A stretch of DNA of 64,000 nt from Dactylosporangium siamense (GCF_016862795.1 NZ_BONQ01000050.1:62001-126000); one strand, 5' to 3'. Positions 35,303-44,614 are shown, counted from the first letter of the stretch. Numbers and translations are program-made. The notes: generated from the sequence alone by a model not told the origin.

Positions 35303-35864
35303 CGCAGCACCCGTACCAGTCAAGATCGTTATCGCCGGTGGCTTCGGCGTGGGAAAGACCACGACGGTCGGCGCGATCTCCGAGATTCCTCCCCTGACCA
35401 CCGAGGCCGAGATGACCTCCGCGGGGGTCGGCATCGACAACGCCGGGCACCGCGTCGACAAGGTCACCACCACCGTCGCGATGGACTTCGGCTGCGTGAC
35501 GATCGACCGCGCGCTCAAGCTGTACCTGTTCGGCACGCCTGGCCAAACACGCTTCGGGTTCATGTGGGACGATCTCGCCCATGGCGCCCTCGGCGCGCTC
35601 GTGGTCGTGGACAGCTCCCGCCTCGACGACTGCTACCCGGCCGTGGACTACTTCGAGCAGTCGGGGCTGCCGTTCGTGGTGGCGGTCAACGCCTTTGACG
35701 GCGTGCTTGCCAACGACCTGGAGAGCGTCCGGTGGGCACTCGCCGTCGCCGACCACGTGCCGGTGATCGCGTTCGACGCTCGCGACCGCCTGTCGGTGCG
35801 CGACGCGCTGCTCGTGGTGCTCGACCGGGCCCTGGACCGGGCGGTCAGCAATTCCCGTTCATAG
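35280..35864 (+). CDS. cvnD: Conservon small GTPase CvnD
   Basis: 194 aa. Ras-like GTPase of the MglA/CvnD class: P-loop GGFGVGKTT, G3-like region LFGTPGQTRFGFMWDDL (Gln retained), then VVAVNAFDG in place of NKxD, as usual for conservon GTPases. Serves as the output switch of the CvnABC complex at the membrane. It is the last gene of the operon, converging on the GAP1-type gene with 32 bases between stops. A weak stem (GGCGG/CCGCC, 35874-35891) lies between them. Confidence 0.93.
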   Translation: MDSVRSPDAAPVPVKIVIAGGFGVGKTTTVGAISEIPPLTTEAEMTSAGVGIDNAGHRVDKVTTTVAMDFGCVTIDRALKLYLFGTPGQTRFGFMWDDLAHGALGALVVVDSSRLDDCYPAVDYFEQSGLPFVVAVNAFDGVLANDLESVRWALAVADHVPVIAFDARDRLSVRDALLVVLDRALDRAVSNSRS

Positions 35865-35896
35865 CCTCATTTCGGCGGACCAACCAGCCGCCTGAC

Positions 35897-38182
35897 TCAG
35901 CCGTGTCGCGGCACGGTGTGCCACCCGTGCAGCCCGCGCAGCCAGCGTTCCGCGCGCGGCCGGTCGACGATCCACGCCTGCCATCGTCCTTCGAGGCGTG
36001 GGTCGCGCCGGGCGACGGCCGAGTAGAGGCGCATCGCGGCGTCCTGCGCCGCCTGCCGGGCCAGTTCGCCGGTGCGTTTATGCCGGCGGACAGCGGAGGG
36101 TTCGACCAGCCAGAGCGCCACGTAGAACAGCGCGGCGACACCGGCCTCGGGTCCGCGGGTCGTGACCGTGCCCCGCAGCCCGCCGCGGAGCACGAGCTCG
36201 GCCGTCTCGCCCGGGTCGTCGCCGAGGCCCGGCGCCAGGGTGTGGGCGATCTCCGCGACGTCCTGGCCGATCGTCGCGTGCGAGGCCGCGATGTACAGGG
36301 CGTACCGGACCGCCAGGGCCTGGTCCGGGGCCGGGAGCCGGGCAACGGCGTCGGCGAGGGCCCGGGCGTGTTGCGGCCACGTGCCGGGCACCGGTGCGCG
36401 GCCGGTCAACCGGAGAAAGTCCGACCATGCGCGGCCGTCGGGTCCGGCGTCGGTGCGCACCACGGCCGTCAGGTCGCAGCGGGCAGCGCCGACGTTGTCG
36501 AGCTCGTGGGCCAGCCGTTGCCGGATGACCTGGTTGCGCAGGGCCGGCCACGCGCCGGGACCGGTCCCGCTCACGCAGCCGGCGACGGCGGCCGCCGCCC
36601 GCCACTGCTCGCCGTCGGGCAGCCGGCGCGCCACCTGGCGGGCCAGATCCACGCAGATCCCGCAGCGTCGCGGGGCAGCCCATTCGCGCAGCGGCTCCAG
36701 TGCCTCCATCGGGTGCAGCGCGCCGAGCAGCGTCTTGAGCCGGGACGCGGGGAGCGTCGCACCGGTCGCGCGAGCGAGGTTGCCGTCGGCCCTGAGCGCC
36801 CTGGCTGCGGCGGCGACATCGACGAGGCCGTGGTCCAGCGCCGCGGCGAGCATCTGGGCCCACATGTCCGGCGGCATCCGCCGGTTGTCCGCGAGCCACA
36901 GCACGTGCGCCGCGCCGGCGCTGATGACGGCCGCGCGGAGGTCGCCCGTCGCCGGGAGGGCAGCGCCGCGACAGGCGGACGCGATGAGTCCCTCGGGCCA
37001 GTGCCGCACCAGCGCGGGGTCGGTGAGTGCCAGCCGGACCGACTCGGCGACGAACGCCTGGACGCCGTGCCGCGTGGTCGTGTCCAACAGGCGAAACGCC
37101 GTGCGGGACCCGTCGGGCGTGGCGACCGCCCGTGCGGCCAGCTCACCGATGGACGTCCAGGTCTCCTGTTCGAGGGCGGGTCCCACACCCCGCAGCGCCT
37201 CGACCGTCGGCCGGTCTCCCGCGCCGAGCGCGCCGGCAATCACCTCGCGGGCCTGGATGCGGTCGAGCAGGTCGGCGGCGGTGCCAGCGGAGCGCAGGCC
37301 GGGCAGCAGGTCCCGCGGTTTCGGGTCCTTGCCGTCCCGCAGCACCAGCAACGCCCGGCAGGCGCTGAGAAACGTCGCGCGCGGAGACGGTCCGCGCTCG
37401 CGCGCCGCCCAGGAGTGGGCGACGTACGACCGTGACCGCTCGTCGCCGTTGAGGGTCAGCCGGGCCACGTCGCGTGGCAGGGCGACGCCGGCATCGGCGA
37501 GCAGGACCTCGGCATGCAATTCCAACGGGTCGTCGTCCGGAGGCGTGGTCGCGGCGAGTCCGTAGTTCGCCCGGGTCGCCCGCGGCTCGTACGTCGAGAC
37601 ACTCAGATCGTCCAGGACTTCCGGCAGGACCGTGGTCACCCGCTGCAGGGCGCCGACGATCAACGCCGAATCCATCGACAACAGCACCGGCCGGCCGGCG
37701 TGCGCGAGGACCGCGGTCAGCACGGCCGTGGTGACGTCGTCGTCGGCGGGGATGGCCGCGCCGGGCTCGAAGTCGCCGATGGAGACGGCCGGCAGCCACG
37801 CGTCGTCGCCGACGATCGCCGCGCCGGACCACCATGACGGCGATGCCGCGCCGGCGAGCAGTTGCCGCGCCGGAAGCTGCTCGGGCCGGTCGATGAGCAC
37901 GTGGGCGGCGAACACTCCGGGCCGGCCGAACTGGTCGACGCCGTTGTGCACGCGGCGAAACGCGTAGCGCAGACCCTCGACGTCGCGCCAGCCGAACGAC
38001 GTCGGTGCGGTCGCCGGGTCCCGCCACACCGGTGGATACACGAACTCGGTGCACAGCTCGCGCGCCTGCCGCCGGGCGATCGTCAGCCGGTGGAAGAGCC
38101 GCTCGGTCGCGGCCACGATCTGCCACATGCCGCGGCCCTCAAGGCCGTGGTCGGCCCAGGTGAAGTACAGCTGCTCGGCCAA
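35897..38182 (-). CDS. GTPase-associated protein 1 (GAP1-N2 domain)
   Basis: 761 aa. The N-terminus LYFTWADHGLEGRGMWQIVAAT followed by WRDVEGLRYAFRRVHNGVDQFGRPGVFAAHVLI is the GAP1-N2 signature of large GTPase-associated proteins in actinobacterial conflict systems. The rest is helical, with alternating Ala/Leu/Arg repeats and four clustered cysteines near 500-530. The gene lies 15 bases downstream of the GTPase gene and should work with it. Its role may be adaptor or effector, and no enzymatic motif was recognised. Confidence 0.8.
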   Translation of the reverse strand: MAEQLYFTWADHGLEGRGMWQIVAATERLFHRLTIARRQARELCTEFVYPPVWRDPATAPTSFGWRDVEGLRYAFRRVHNGVDQFGRPGVFAAHVLIDRPEQLPARQLLAGAASPSWWSGAAIVGDDAWLPAVSIGDFEPGAAIPADDDVTTAVLTAVLAHAGRPVLLSMDSALIVGALQRVTTVLPEVLDDLSVSTYEPRATRANYGLAATTPPDDDPLELHAEVLLADAGVALPRDVARLTLNGDERSRSYVAHSWAARERGPSPRATFLSACRALLVLRDGKDPKPRDLLPGLRSAGTAADLLDRIQAREVIAGALGAGDRPTVEALRGVGPALEQETWTSIGELAARAVATPDGSRTAFRLLDTTTRHGVQAFVAESVRLALTDPALVRHWPEGLIASACRGAALPATGDLRAAVISAGAAHVLWLADNRRMPPDMWAQMLAAALDHGLVDVAAAARALRADGNLARATGATLPASRLKTLLGALHPMEALEPLREWAAPRRCGICVDLARQVARRLPDGEQWRAAAAVAGCVSGTGPGAWPALRNQVIRQRLAHELDNVGAARCDLTAVVRTDAGPDGRAWSDFLRLTGRAPVPGTWPQHARALADAVARLPAPDQALAVRYALYIAASHATIGQDVAEIAHTLAPGLGDDPGETAELVLRGGLRGTVTTRGPEAGVAALFYVALWLVEPSAVRRHKRTGELARQAAQDAAMRLYSAVARRDPRLEGRWQAWIVDRPRAERWLRGLHGWHTVPRHG

Positions 38183-38197
38183 CAGGCACCGGACCGG

Positions 38198-39526
38198 TCA
38201 GCGCAGTGCCGTGGACAGCCGCCACAGCACGACCGCGAGCGGGTCCAGCACGCGCCGCGGGCTCGGCAGGATCTCACCGTTGGGACCGGGCGTCGCGCCG
38301 ATGGCCGAGACGGCGTGGAAACTGACTCTGCCGTACTGCTCGGCGGTCCGCACCAAGCGCTGCTGGCCGAGCTCGATCAGCAGGCTCCGGACGTAGGCGC
38401 TCGATTCCTGCATCGCCTGCAGCCACGCCTCCTGCGAGCGGACCCGGCCGAGGCCGGGATCGAGCAACCGCGCCCCGCCCGGGAACAGCTGGGCGAGCAG
38501 GTCGGCCTTGGAGATCACCACGGTCACCGGGACCTTCCGGCGGCCGGGCTCGAAGTCCAGCTCGCGCAGTGTGGCCGCGAGCAGGTCACGCTGATGGATA
38601 CTGCGCGCCCTCGGCAGCTGCTCGCGCGGGACACGGGCCCGGACGGCGTCGAACTCGAGCGGGTCGACCAGGAAGATCAGACCCGAGGAGCGCCGCAGGA
38701 ACCCGGCGTTCTGGGCCCGCTTCACGTGGTCCATCAGCGTCTCACCGGCGATGTCGTGCGTCATCACGAGCATCGGCCGGCCGCCGTCGATGTGGGCACG
38801 GAAATTCAACGGCTGCTGGTTCGCTCTGGTCTTCTCGGGTGTCGACTGCAGGCGGGTGTTGTCGCGGTACACGTGGTTGTAGTAGTTGGTGTAGAAGTGG
38901 CGCGCCGTCTCCTCGTCCGGTTCGAACTCGCGGAACCCGGCGGCGTCCAGGCCGTCGCCGTTCATCGCCTCGTTGAACGCGGTCGTCAGGTAGTACGTCT
39001 TGCCCGCGGCCGTCAGGCCGACGATGGACACGATGTGCGCCTGGCGTTCGTCCAGGTCCATCGGTAGCGGCGAGTCGCACTGGGGATTGCTGCAGAACCG
39101 GCGGGCCATCCGCTCCGGCGGGAACGTGTTCAGCGGCACCAGCGGATACTCGCCGGTGTAGGCCGGGGGCGGCGGGGTGAACCACCGCCCCCGGCGCACC
39201 GGATCGGGCGCGCGCGGCGCACGCCAGGACCAGAGCACGTCGGTCAGGCTGGGTTCCGCGGGCCGGCGCGGCGCGGGCGGCATCGCACGCGGCTCCGGGC
39301 GCCGCGATATCCGCGGGGTGGCCGTCTCGCTCTCGAACTCCTGCAGGGCCGCCAGGCCGGCGGCCCGGGCGGGCCTGGCCATGGCTTCGGGCGGCGGCTC
39401 GACCGGGTCGGGGTACGAATACGGGTCCTCGACGGGCGGCGGCGCGTTCGTCGCACGGATCGAGCAGCGGTTCAGCACGATCACCTCGCCGCAGAACGGG
39501 CAGACCCGTCGCACCGTGTAGTCCAC
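38198..39526 (-). CDS. Zinc-ribbon / TRAFAC-type GTPase of the GAP1 system
   Basis: 442 aa, GTG start with GGGAG upstream. It begins with a zinc-ribbon half (CPFCGEVIVLNRC), a Pro-rich linker, and a second ribbon (CSNPQCDSPLP). A GTPase domain follows with P-loop GLTAAGKTYYL (about residue 170), a G3-like HDIAGE and TVVISKADLL as the NKxD-equivalent SKAD. Proteins of this class pair with GAP1 and membrane partners. It probably senses a signal through the ribbons and switches the GAP1 effector. Confidence 0.82.
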   Translation of the reverse strand: MDYTVRRVCPFCGEVIVLNRCSIRATNAPPPVEDPYSYPDPVEPPPEAMARPARAAGLAALQEFESETATPRISRRPEPRAMPPAPRRPAEPSLTDVLWSWRAPRAPDPVRRGRWFTPPPPAYTGEYPLVPLNTFPPERMARRFCSNPQCDSPLPMDLDERQAHIVSIVGLTAAGKTYYLTTAFNEAMNGDGLDAAGFREFEPDEETARHFYTNYYNHVYRDNTRLQSTPEKTRANQQPLNFRAHIDGGRPMLVMTHDIAGETLMDHVKRAQNAGFLRRSSGLIFLVDPLEFDAVRARVPREQLPRARSIHQRDLLAATLRELDFEPGRRKVPVTVVISKADLLAQLFPGGARLLDPGLGRVRSQEAWLQAMQESSAYVRSLLIELGQQRLVRTAEQYGRVSFHAVSAIGATPGPNGEILPSPRRVLDPLAVVLWRLSTALR

Positions 39527-39578
39527 GTCGTCTCATCTCCCGTCGGTGTTGCTGTCGCTGTCCGAGCCGGAACCGGCG

Positions 39579-40247
39579 TCAGTTGTCGAACGGATCCCGG
39601 CGGGCCTGAGCGGGCGGTGGCATCCAGTCGCCCCGCGGTGCGCCTGGGCGGGGCCCGGGTGCACCACCGCCGCCGGAACCGGTGCTTCCGCCGCTTCCGC
39701 CGCTTCCGCCGAAGAGCCGGCGGAGCTGGGACATCCGCCCCTGCCCGACCGGAAGGTCGGGGTCGAACGCGAAGACGATGGTGAGAATGACACCGACCAC
39801 GAACGACACGTTCGGCAGCGCCGCCGCTCCGAGCATCACCCCGCGCGTGTGCGTCGCCTCCGCGTAGATGCCGACGAACGCGGTCGCCGAGAGCATGCCG
39901 ACGAAGCCGAGGACCCGCGCACCGATCCGGGTGCTGCGCTTGTAGGTCCGCACGAGGAAGAAGCCGAGCGCGGCACCGGCGAGCGCCGGGACGACCGCGG
40001 CGCCGACGGCCGCGGCCGTGCTCGGTCCGCGCGCCCCGGCGAGCGCGTCGACGATGAAGAGCGCGTAGCTGGCTCCGGCCGACTGCGCGCCGAGGACGAC
40101 GAGCGCCCCGGCGGCCAGCGCCGCGATGCGCAGCACGCGCTCCCGGCGGTCCGGGTCGGCGAGCGCGTCCGCGACGATCGCGATCACGAACGCCGCCATC
40201 GAGCCGATGAGCAGCACGTGGAGAATGAGATTGAAGACGACTGCCAT
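39579..40247 (-). CDS. Membrane protein of the GTPase-GAP1 cassette
   Basis: 222 aa with about five or six membrane helices in the first 155 residues (LILHVLLIGSMAAFVIAIVAD at the start), and a Gly/Ser/Pro-rich cytoplasmic tail ending PPPAQARRDPFDN. It is first in a three-gene minus-strand operon (membrane protein, GTPase, GAP1; gaps of 52 and 15 bases). Possibly anchors the GTPase or is the membrane effector. No family was recognised with certainty. Confidence 0.72.
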   Translation of the reverse strand: MAVVFNLILHVLLIGSMAAFVIAIVADALADPDRRERVLRIAALAAGALVVLGAQSAGASYALFIVDALAGARGPSTAAAVGAAVVPALAGAALGFFLVRTYKRSTRIGARVLGFVGMLSATAFVGIYAEATHTRGVMLGAAALPNVSFVVGVILTIVFAFDPDLPVGQGRMSQLRRLFGGSGGSGGSTGSGGGGAPGPRPGAPRGDWMPPPAQARRDPFDN

Positions 40248-40662
40248 GCCGGCACCTTTCGTCGTGCCACCGCATCGGTGTTGGTGACCGAGTGTATTGT
40301 CGACGGTTGCGCAGCGCCTCCAACGAACGGCGTCAGTTCCCGATCGGACGTCGTCAGGGACCCGACCTGGTGTTTCGAAGACCGCCGATCATCGAAGCGG
40401 CGTCGATCGTTCGGGTGTGCCGCGATCCTGCCGGCGTCGAACCGCGGCCCAACCGGTCAGCGATCGCCAACGGAACGGTCGTCGACGATTGCGGCGCGTC
40501 TGGTGCCACGTGCTGGCTGCGGTGCGGCGGTCGGCGTGTCCGGGATATGGCGCTTGTGGCAATCGCCTCTCTTGACGTTGGATGCGCAACCAGGTGTCAG
40601 CCGGCCCGACCGCCGGTAGGTTGCGGGTGACCCGCACAGCCCCTTACACCGGAGGGCGCAGC
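40248..40662. other. Divergent promoter region
   Basis: About 415 bases between the minus-strand GTPase cassette and the plus-strand sugar-peptide cluster, lower in GC than its surroundings. No gene recognised. It must carry promoters for both directions, but no high-scoring pair of boxes was identified by eye. Confidence 0.5.
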
Positions 40663-41919
40663 ATGCCGGACGCGGTCACCGTCGTCGGTCAGGGGTACGT
40701 CGGGCTCGTCCTCGCCATGCGAGCGGTCGAGGCCGGCTTCACGGTGACCGCCGTCGAGTCCGACGCGGAGCGCCTCGAGCACCTGCGGGCCGGCCGCTCC
40801 TACCTCGAGGACGTCGGCGACGAGCAGCTCCGCGCGGCGCTGGACACCTGCCGCTTCCACCCTGTCGCCGAGATGCCCGGCGGTGGCCCGGCGACGATCG
40901 TGATCGCGGTGCCGACGCCGCTGGTCGACGGTGTGCCGGACCTCAGCCACGTGCGGGCCGCGTGCGGCGCGGTGGGCGCCCGCCTCGCGCCAGGCTCGAC
41001 CGTGATCCTCGAGTCCACGACCTATCCGGGCACCACCGAGGAGCTGGTCCTGGAGATCCTCGAACGGGTCTCCGGTCTGCGCTGCGGCCGCGACTTCTGG
41101 CTCGGCTACAGCCCCGAGCGCATCGATCCGGGCAACGCGGCCTGGACGTTCACCCGCATCCCGAAGCTCGTGTCCGGTGTGGACGCCGCCTCGCTCGAGC
41201 GGGTCCGCGCCTTCTACGAGCGGCTCGTGGACACCGTCGTGCCGGTCTCCCGGCCGCGCGAGGCCGAGCTGGCGAAGCTGCTCGAGAACACGTTCCGGCA
41301 TGTCAACGTGGCGCTGGTGAACGAGTTCGCGGTCCTGGCGCACGCGCTGGGCATCGACGTGTGGGAGACGATCGGCGCGGCCGCGACCAAACCCTTCGGG
41401 TTCCTGGCGTTCTGGCCCGGGCCGGGCGTCGGCGGGCACTGCCTGCCGGTGGACCCGCTCTACCTGTCGTGGCGGGTCCGGCTGACCGCCGACCGGCCGT
41501 TCCGCTTCGTGGAACTGGCCAACGAGGTGAACCGTCACATGCCCGGCTACGTCGTCGACCGGCTCACCGCCGCATTCAACCTGCGTGGGCTGAGTGTGCG
41601 CGACCGGCGGGTGCTGCTGCTCGGCCTGGCCTACAAACCCGACGTCGGTGACCTGCGGGAGGCGCCGGCGCTGGCCGTCGCGCAGCGGCTCGTCGCGCTC
41701 GGCGCCGACGTGCGCGTGGCCGACCCGCACGTGCGCCCCGCCGACGTGCCGCTCGGCGTGACGTTGGTCGACCTGGACCCCGACGCGCTGTCCTCCGCCG
41801 AGATGGTGGTGCTGCTGGTGCCACACGCCGCGTTCGACCTCGCGCTGGTTTCGGCGCAGGCCAAGCATGTGTTCGACTGCTGTCACCGGTTGACCGGCGC
41901 ACACGTCGAGCAGCTGTGA
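40663..41919 (+). CDS. UDP-glucose/nucleotide-sugar 6-dehydrogenase
   Basis: 418 aa from the ATG at 40663, preceded by GGAGGG. The frame is open upstream but without a ribosome site. NAD fold VTVVGQGYVGLVLA, then VAVPTPLVDGVPDLSHV, GYSPERIDPG, and the catalytic Cys260 in GVGGHCLPVDP. C-terminal domain with LLLGLAYKPDVGDLREAPAL. These enzymes oxidise C6 of a UDP-hexose to the uronic acid in two steps. First gene of the cluster, ending in a GTGA overlap with the bi-domain oxidoreductase. It probably supplies a uronic acid or a precursor sugar for the product. Confidence 0.9.
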   Translation: MPDAVTVVGQGYVGLVLAMRAVEAGFTVTAVESDAERLEHLRAGRSYLEDVGDEQLRAALDTCRFHPVAEMPGGGPATIVIAVPTPLVDGVPDLSHVRAACGAVGARLAPGSTVILESTTYPGTTEELVLEILERVSGLRCGRDFWLGYSPERIDPGNAAWTFTRIPKLVSGVDAASLERVRAFYERLVDTVVPVSRPREAELAKLLENTFRHVNVALVNEFAVLAHALGIDVWETIGAAATKPFGFLAFWPGPGVGGHCLPVDPLYLSWRVRLTADRPFRFVELANEVNRHMPGYVVDRLTAAFNLRGLSVRDRRVLLLGLAYKPDVGDLREAPALAVAQRLVALGADVRVADPHVRPADVPLGVTLVDLDPDALSSAEMVVLLVPHAAFDLALVSAQAKHVFDCCHRLTGAHVEQL

Positions 41920-44066
41920 CGGGAGCCGCCGTGCGCGCAGTGACCTGGCCCGCCCCGGGAGTCGTCGAGGTCATCGACAGCCCGGAGCCCGTGCCCGGGC
42001 CCGGGGAGGCGATGGTCGACATCGCGGTCAGCGTGCTGAGCCCGGGCACCGAGCGGGCCAGGTTCCTCGGCCTGCCGACCGCCGTGGTGCCGTTCCCGCA
42101 CTCGCCCGGATACCTGGCAGCGGGGTTCCTGCGCGGCGACGGGTCACGGGTCGCGGTGCGCGGCATCCCGCATCGCGCGGTCGCTGCCGTGCCGCCGGGT
42201 CTCCTCTGTGCGGTGCCCGGCCACGTGCCGCTCGTCGACGCCGCGGTCTGGCAGCTGGCGCTCACCGCCCGCTACGGCATGGCGGTCGGCGCGCACCGGG
42301 CCGGTGAGCCGGCCACGGTGGTGGGGGCCGGGTTGCTCGGGTTGATCCTGCGCCGGCTCCTGGCCGCGGAGGGCGCCCCCGCTGTCCGCGGCGTCGCGTC
42401 CTCCATGGCGAAGGCATGGGCGGCCGAGGCCGAGCCCGCGACGACGTTCGGGCCGGGGGAGCGTTCGCTGCTGACGTTCGACGCCAGTGGCAGCGCGGCG
42501 GGGCTTGCGGTCGCCGTCGACGCGACGGCCGACGGGGGGCGGATCGTGCTGCTCGGCTCGCCGCGCGCCGACATCGCCGAGGTGCCGCTGCGGGAGCTCT
42601 ACGACCGGCGGATCGCGTTGGTCGGCGCGCACACCGTCAACCTCGACGCCGCCGGGGTGGGTGCCCTGAGCGAGCCGTTCTTCGCGCTGCTGGCCGGCGG
42701 GCGGTTCAGCGTCGCCGACGTCGTCCGCGAGTATCCGGCCGGCGACGCCCCGGCGCTGTACCGACGGCTCGTCGACGACCCCGCGTTCGTCGCCGCGGCG
42801 CTGCGCTGGACCCCGGACCGCGCCGTCCCGCTGACCGCGCCACTCCTGGTGTCGGGCCGCGCCGCAGCGCCGTTGCTCCCGGCCCCGGACCGCATGGCGG
42901 AGGCCCCGGACCGTGCGGAGGAGGCCCCGGACCGTGCGGAGGAGGCCCCGGACCGTGCGGTTCCACGAGCCGTGCCGCGGGATCGGCCGGTGCGGTTCGG
43001 GCTCATCGGCTGCGGCGACATCGGCATCAAGGACGCCGAGGCCCTCGCCGCAGCGTCCGGTGCCGCCCTCGTCGCCTGCCACGATCCCGTCGACCGGCTG
43101 GCCGCCGAGGTCGCGGCGGCCTTCGGTGCCCGGGCCGAGCCCGGTGTCGAGGCACTCCTGGCGCGACCCGACGTCGATGCCGTGCTGATCGCCACCCCGC
43201 ACGACACCCACGAACCACTCGCCGTCGCCGCGCTCGACGCCGGCAAGCACGTCCTGCTCGAGAAGCCCCTCGCCAACGACCTCCGCTCGGCGCGCCGGAT
43301 CGCGGCGGCCGCCGCCACCGCCGCCACTGCCGGCACCGTCACGAGCGTGCTGTTCCCGATGCGCACCGACAGCCGTTTCCTGCAGGCCCACGCGGCGCTG
43401 ACCGGCGGGCTGGTCGGGACGCCGCTCGGCGTGTCGGCGAGCTATCTGGTGGACAAGCCCGGGTCGTACTTCCGCAGCGGGTTCAGCGGCCGGTCCCCGT
43501 CGTCCTGGCGGCTGTCTCGGGCCCGCTCCGGCGGCGGCTTCCTCATCATGAACCTGGTCCACCAGATCGACCTGATCCGGGCGCTGCTCGGCGTCGAGGC
43601 CGATCGCGTGTTCGCCGAGACGAGCCCGTCGGCGGCGGCGCCGGAGATCGAGGACGTGGTGACCGTGGTCATGCGGTTCGGCCCGGTCATCGCGACCCTG
43701 GTCGGCGGCGCCAGCGTGCCCGGCGCCGACGGCCAGCGGCTGCACCTGTGGGGCGACGCGGGGCGCCTGGAGGTGCTTCCCGGCTACACCCTCACGACCC
43801 GCACGCCGCGGCCCGGGCTCGCCGTGCCGCCGGACGTCGACCCGAGGGTGCTCGCGATCGACCGGTTCGTCGCGTCGATCCGCACCGGGGCACCGCCCGA
43901 CGTCACCGTCGACGACGCCCTGGCGGTGCAGGCCCTGGCGGAGGCGGCCTACGAGTCGGCGCGTTCGGGCCGCGCCGTGGCCCCCGCCCCGGACGGCCGT
44001 TTCGCCGCCTCGGACAGCCGTCTCGCCGCCCCGGACGGCCGTTTCGCCGCCGTGGAAGGGCCATGA
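41916..44066 (+). CDS. Bi-domain oxidoreductase: MDR fused to Gfo/Idh/MocA
   Basis: 716 aa. Residues about 1-315 are a zinc-type medium-chain dehydrogenase/reductase, with NAD motif VVGAGLLGLILRRLL but no obvious structural zinc cluster. A linker at about 316-352 is made of Glu-Ala-Pro-Asp-Arg repeats. Residues about 356-690 are a Gfo/Idh/MocA enzyme with FGLIGCGDIGIKDAEAL and the EKP catalytic motif in LLEKPLAND. Two-domain proteins of this kind occur in sugar-modification loci, probably oxidising and reducing an NDP-sugar or a free sugar by turns with shared NAD(H). Two separate blocks of in-frame tandem repeats mark the linker and the extreme C-terminus. Confidence 0.85.
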   Translation: MTGAAVRAVTWPAPGVVEVIDSPEPVPGPGEAMVDIAVSVLSPGTERARFLGLPTAVVPFPHSPGYLAAGFLRGDGSRVAVRGIPHRAVAAVPPGLLCAVPGHVPLVDAAVWQLALTARYGMAVGAHRAGEPATVVGAGLLGLILRRLLAAEGAPAVRGVASSMAKAWAAEAEPATTFGPGERSLLTFDASGSAAGLAVAVDATADGGRIVLLGSPRADIAEVPLRELYDRRIALVGAHTVNLDAAGVGALSEPFFALLAGGRFSVADVVREYPAGDAPALYRRLVDDPAFVAAALRWTPDRAVPLTAPLLVSGRAAAPLLPAPDRMAEAPDRAEEAPDRAEEAPDRAVPRAVPRDRPVRFGLIGCGDIGIKDAEALAAASGAALVACHDPVDRLAAEVAAAFGARAEPGVEALLARPDVDAVLIATPHDTHEPLAVAALDAGKHVLLEKPLANDLRSARRIAAAAATAATAGTVTSVLFPMRTDSRFLQAHAALTGGLVGTPLGVSASYLVDKPGSYFRSGFSGRSPSSWRLSRARSGGGFLIMNLVHQIDLIRALLGVEADRVFAETSPSAAAPEIEDVVTVVMRFGPVIATLVGGASVPGADGQRLHLWGDAGRLEVLPGYTLTTRTPRPGLAVPPDVDPRVLAIDRFVASIRTGAPPDVTVDDALAVQALAEAAYESARSGRAVAPAPDGRFAASDSRLAAPDGRFAAVEGP
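42897..42959 (+). repeat. 21-bp tandem repeat, three copies (interdomain linker)
   Basis: Three 21-bp units encoding EEAPDRA-type heptads (first copy starts AEAPDRA) in the linker between the MDR and Gfo/Idh/MocA domains. Confidence 0.9.
43989..44051 (+). repeat. 21-bp tandem repeat, three copies (C-terminus)
   Basis: Three 21-bp units encoding PDGRFAA, SDSRLAA, PDGRFAA just before the stop of the bi-domain oxidoreductase. The first and third copies are identical. Confidence 0.9.
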
Positions 44067-44614
44067 GCGGCCCGCAGCGCAGCGGCGGCGGGATGGGCCG
44101 CTGGCTGCCGATCAACGGGGAACCCGCCGGTTGGGAACCGGACGAGATCTGCTTCGTCGACGACCCGACGGCCGCGACCGGCTGGGGGCGCGCCTACCCG
44201 GCCGGGTTCCCGGTGGCGGGCGTGACCGGGGAGTGGGCGGCAACAGCCTGGGCGGCGCTCGACGCGGTGGGTGGCGCCGCCGCCGCCGTGGTCGGCGCCG
44301 GTGCTCTCGCCGGGCTGCTCCGCTTGGCCGTGGCGTTCCCGGCGGACCCGCGCCCGGCGGCCGTCATCGAGACCACCGGCACCACCGAGGGCGTCGAGCT
44401 GGCGCTGCGCACCGTCGCGCCGTGCGGCACGGTCGTGCTCGCCGCCCGTCCGCTGTGGCCGACCGCGGCGCTGCGGACCTATCACGACGTGCACCGCAGC
44501 GGGGTGCGCATCCTGCCCGTGCCATGGGCGCCGGCCGACCCGCGGGCGGCGCCGCTCGCGGCGGCCGGGCCGGGACCGGTGCGGTGGCCCAGTCCGATCC
44601 CGGAGGAGCGATGA
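44063..44614 (+). CDS. Orphan NAD-binding half of an MDR-type dehydrogenase
   Basis: 183 aa, ATG overlapping the previous stop (ATGA) and ending in an overlap with the radical SAM start (ATGA). It retains a Rossmann-like core (AAAVVGAGALAGLLRLAV, then VIETTGTTEGVELALRTVAPCGTVVLAARP), typical of the cofactor half of MDR enzymes. It lacks the GroES-like catalytic half and all zinc ligands. The strong codon bias and double translational coupling say it is a maintained gene, not debris. It may be a regulatory or structural partner of the bi-domain enzyme. Confidence 0.7.
   Translation: MSGPQRSGGGMGRWLPINGEPAGWEPDEICFVDDPTAATGWGRAYPAGFPVAGVTGEWAATAWAALDAVGGAAAAVVGAGALAGLLRLAVAFPADPRPAAVIETTGTTEGVELALRTVAPCGTVVLAARPLWPTAALRTYHDVHRSGVRILPVPWAPADPRAAPLAAAGPGPVRWPSPIPEER

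Noticed and set aside
38353-38366. A third copy of the AAGCGCTT operator
   Set aside because: Only a half-match (ACCAAGCGCTG) inside the GTPase coding sequence, far from any promoter.
42416-44062. Upstream extension of the 183-aa MDR-half gene to give a 732-aa protein
   Set aside because: The extra part is an Arg-rich shadow of the bi-domain oxidoreductase. The ATG at 44063 with ATGA coupling is the sensible start.
44131-44610. Upstream extension of the radical SAM gene to give 476 aa
   Set aside because: The added residues overlap the preceding gene and are Arg/Gly-rich. The ATG at 44611 has a GGAGG site, and the CNYRCAYC motif then lies at the usual distance from the start.
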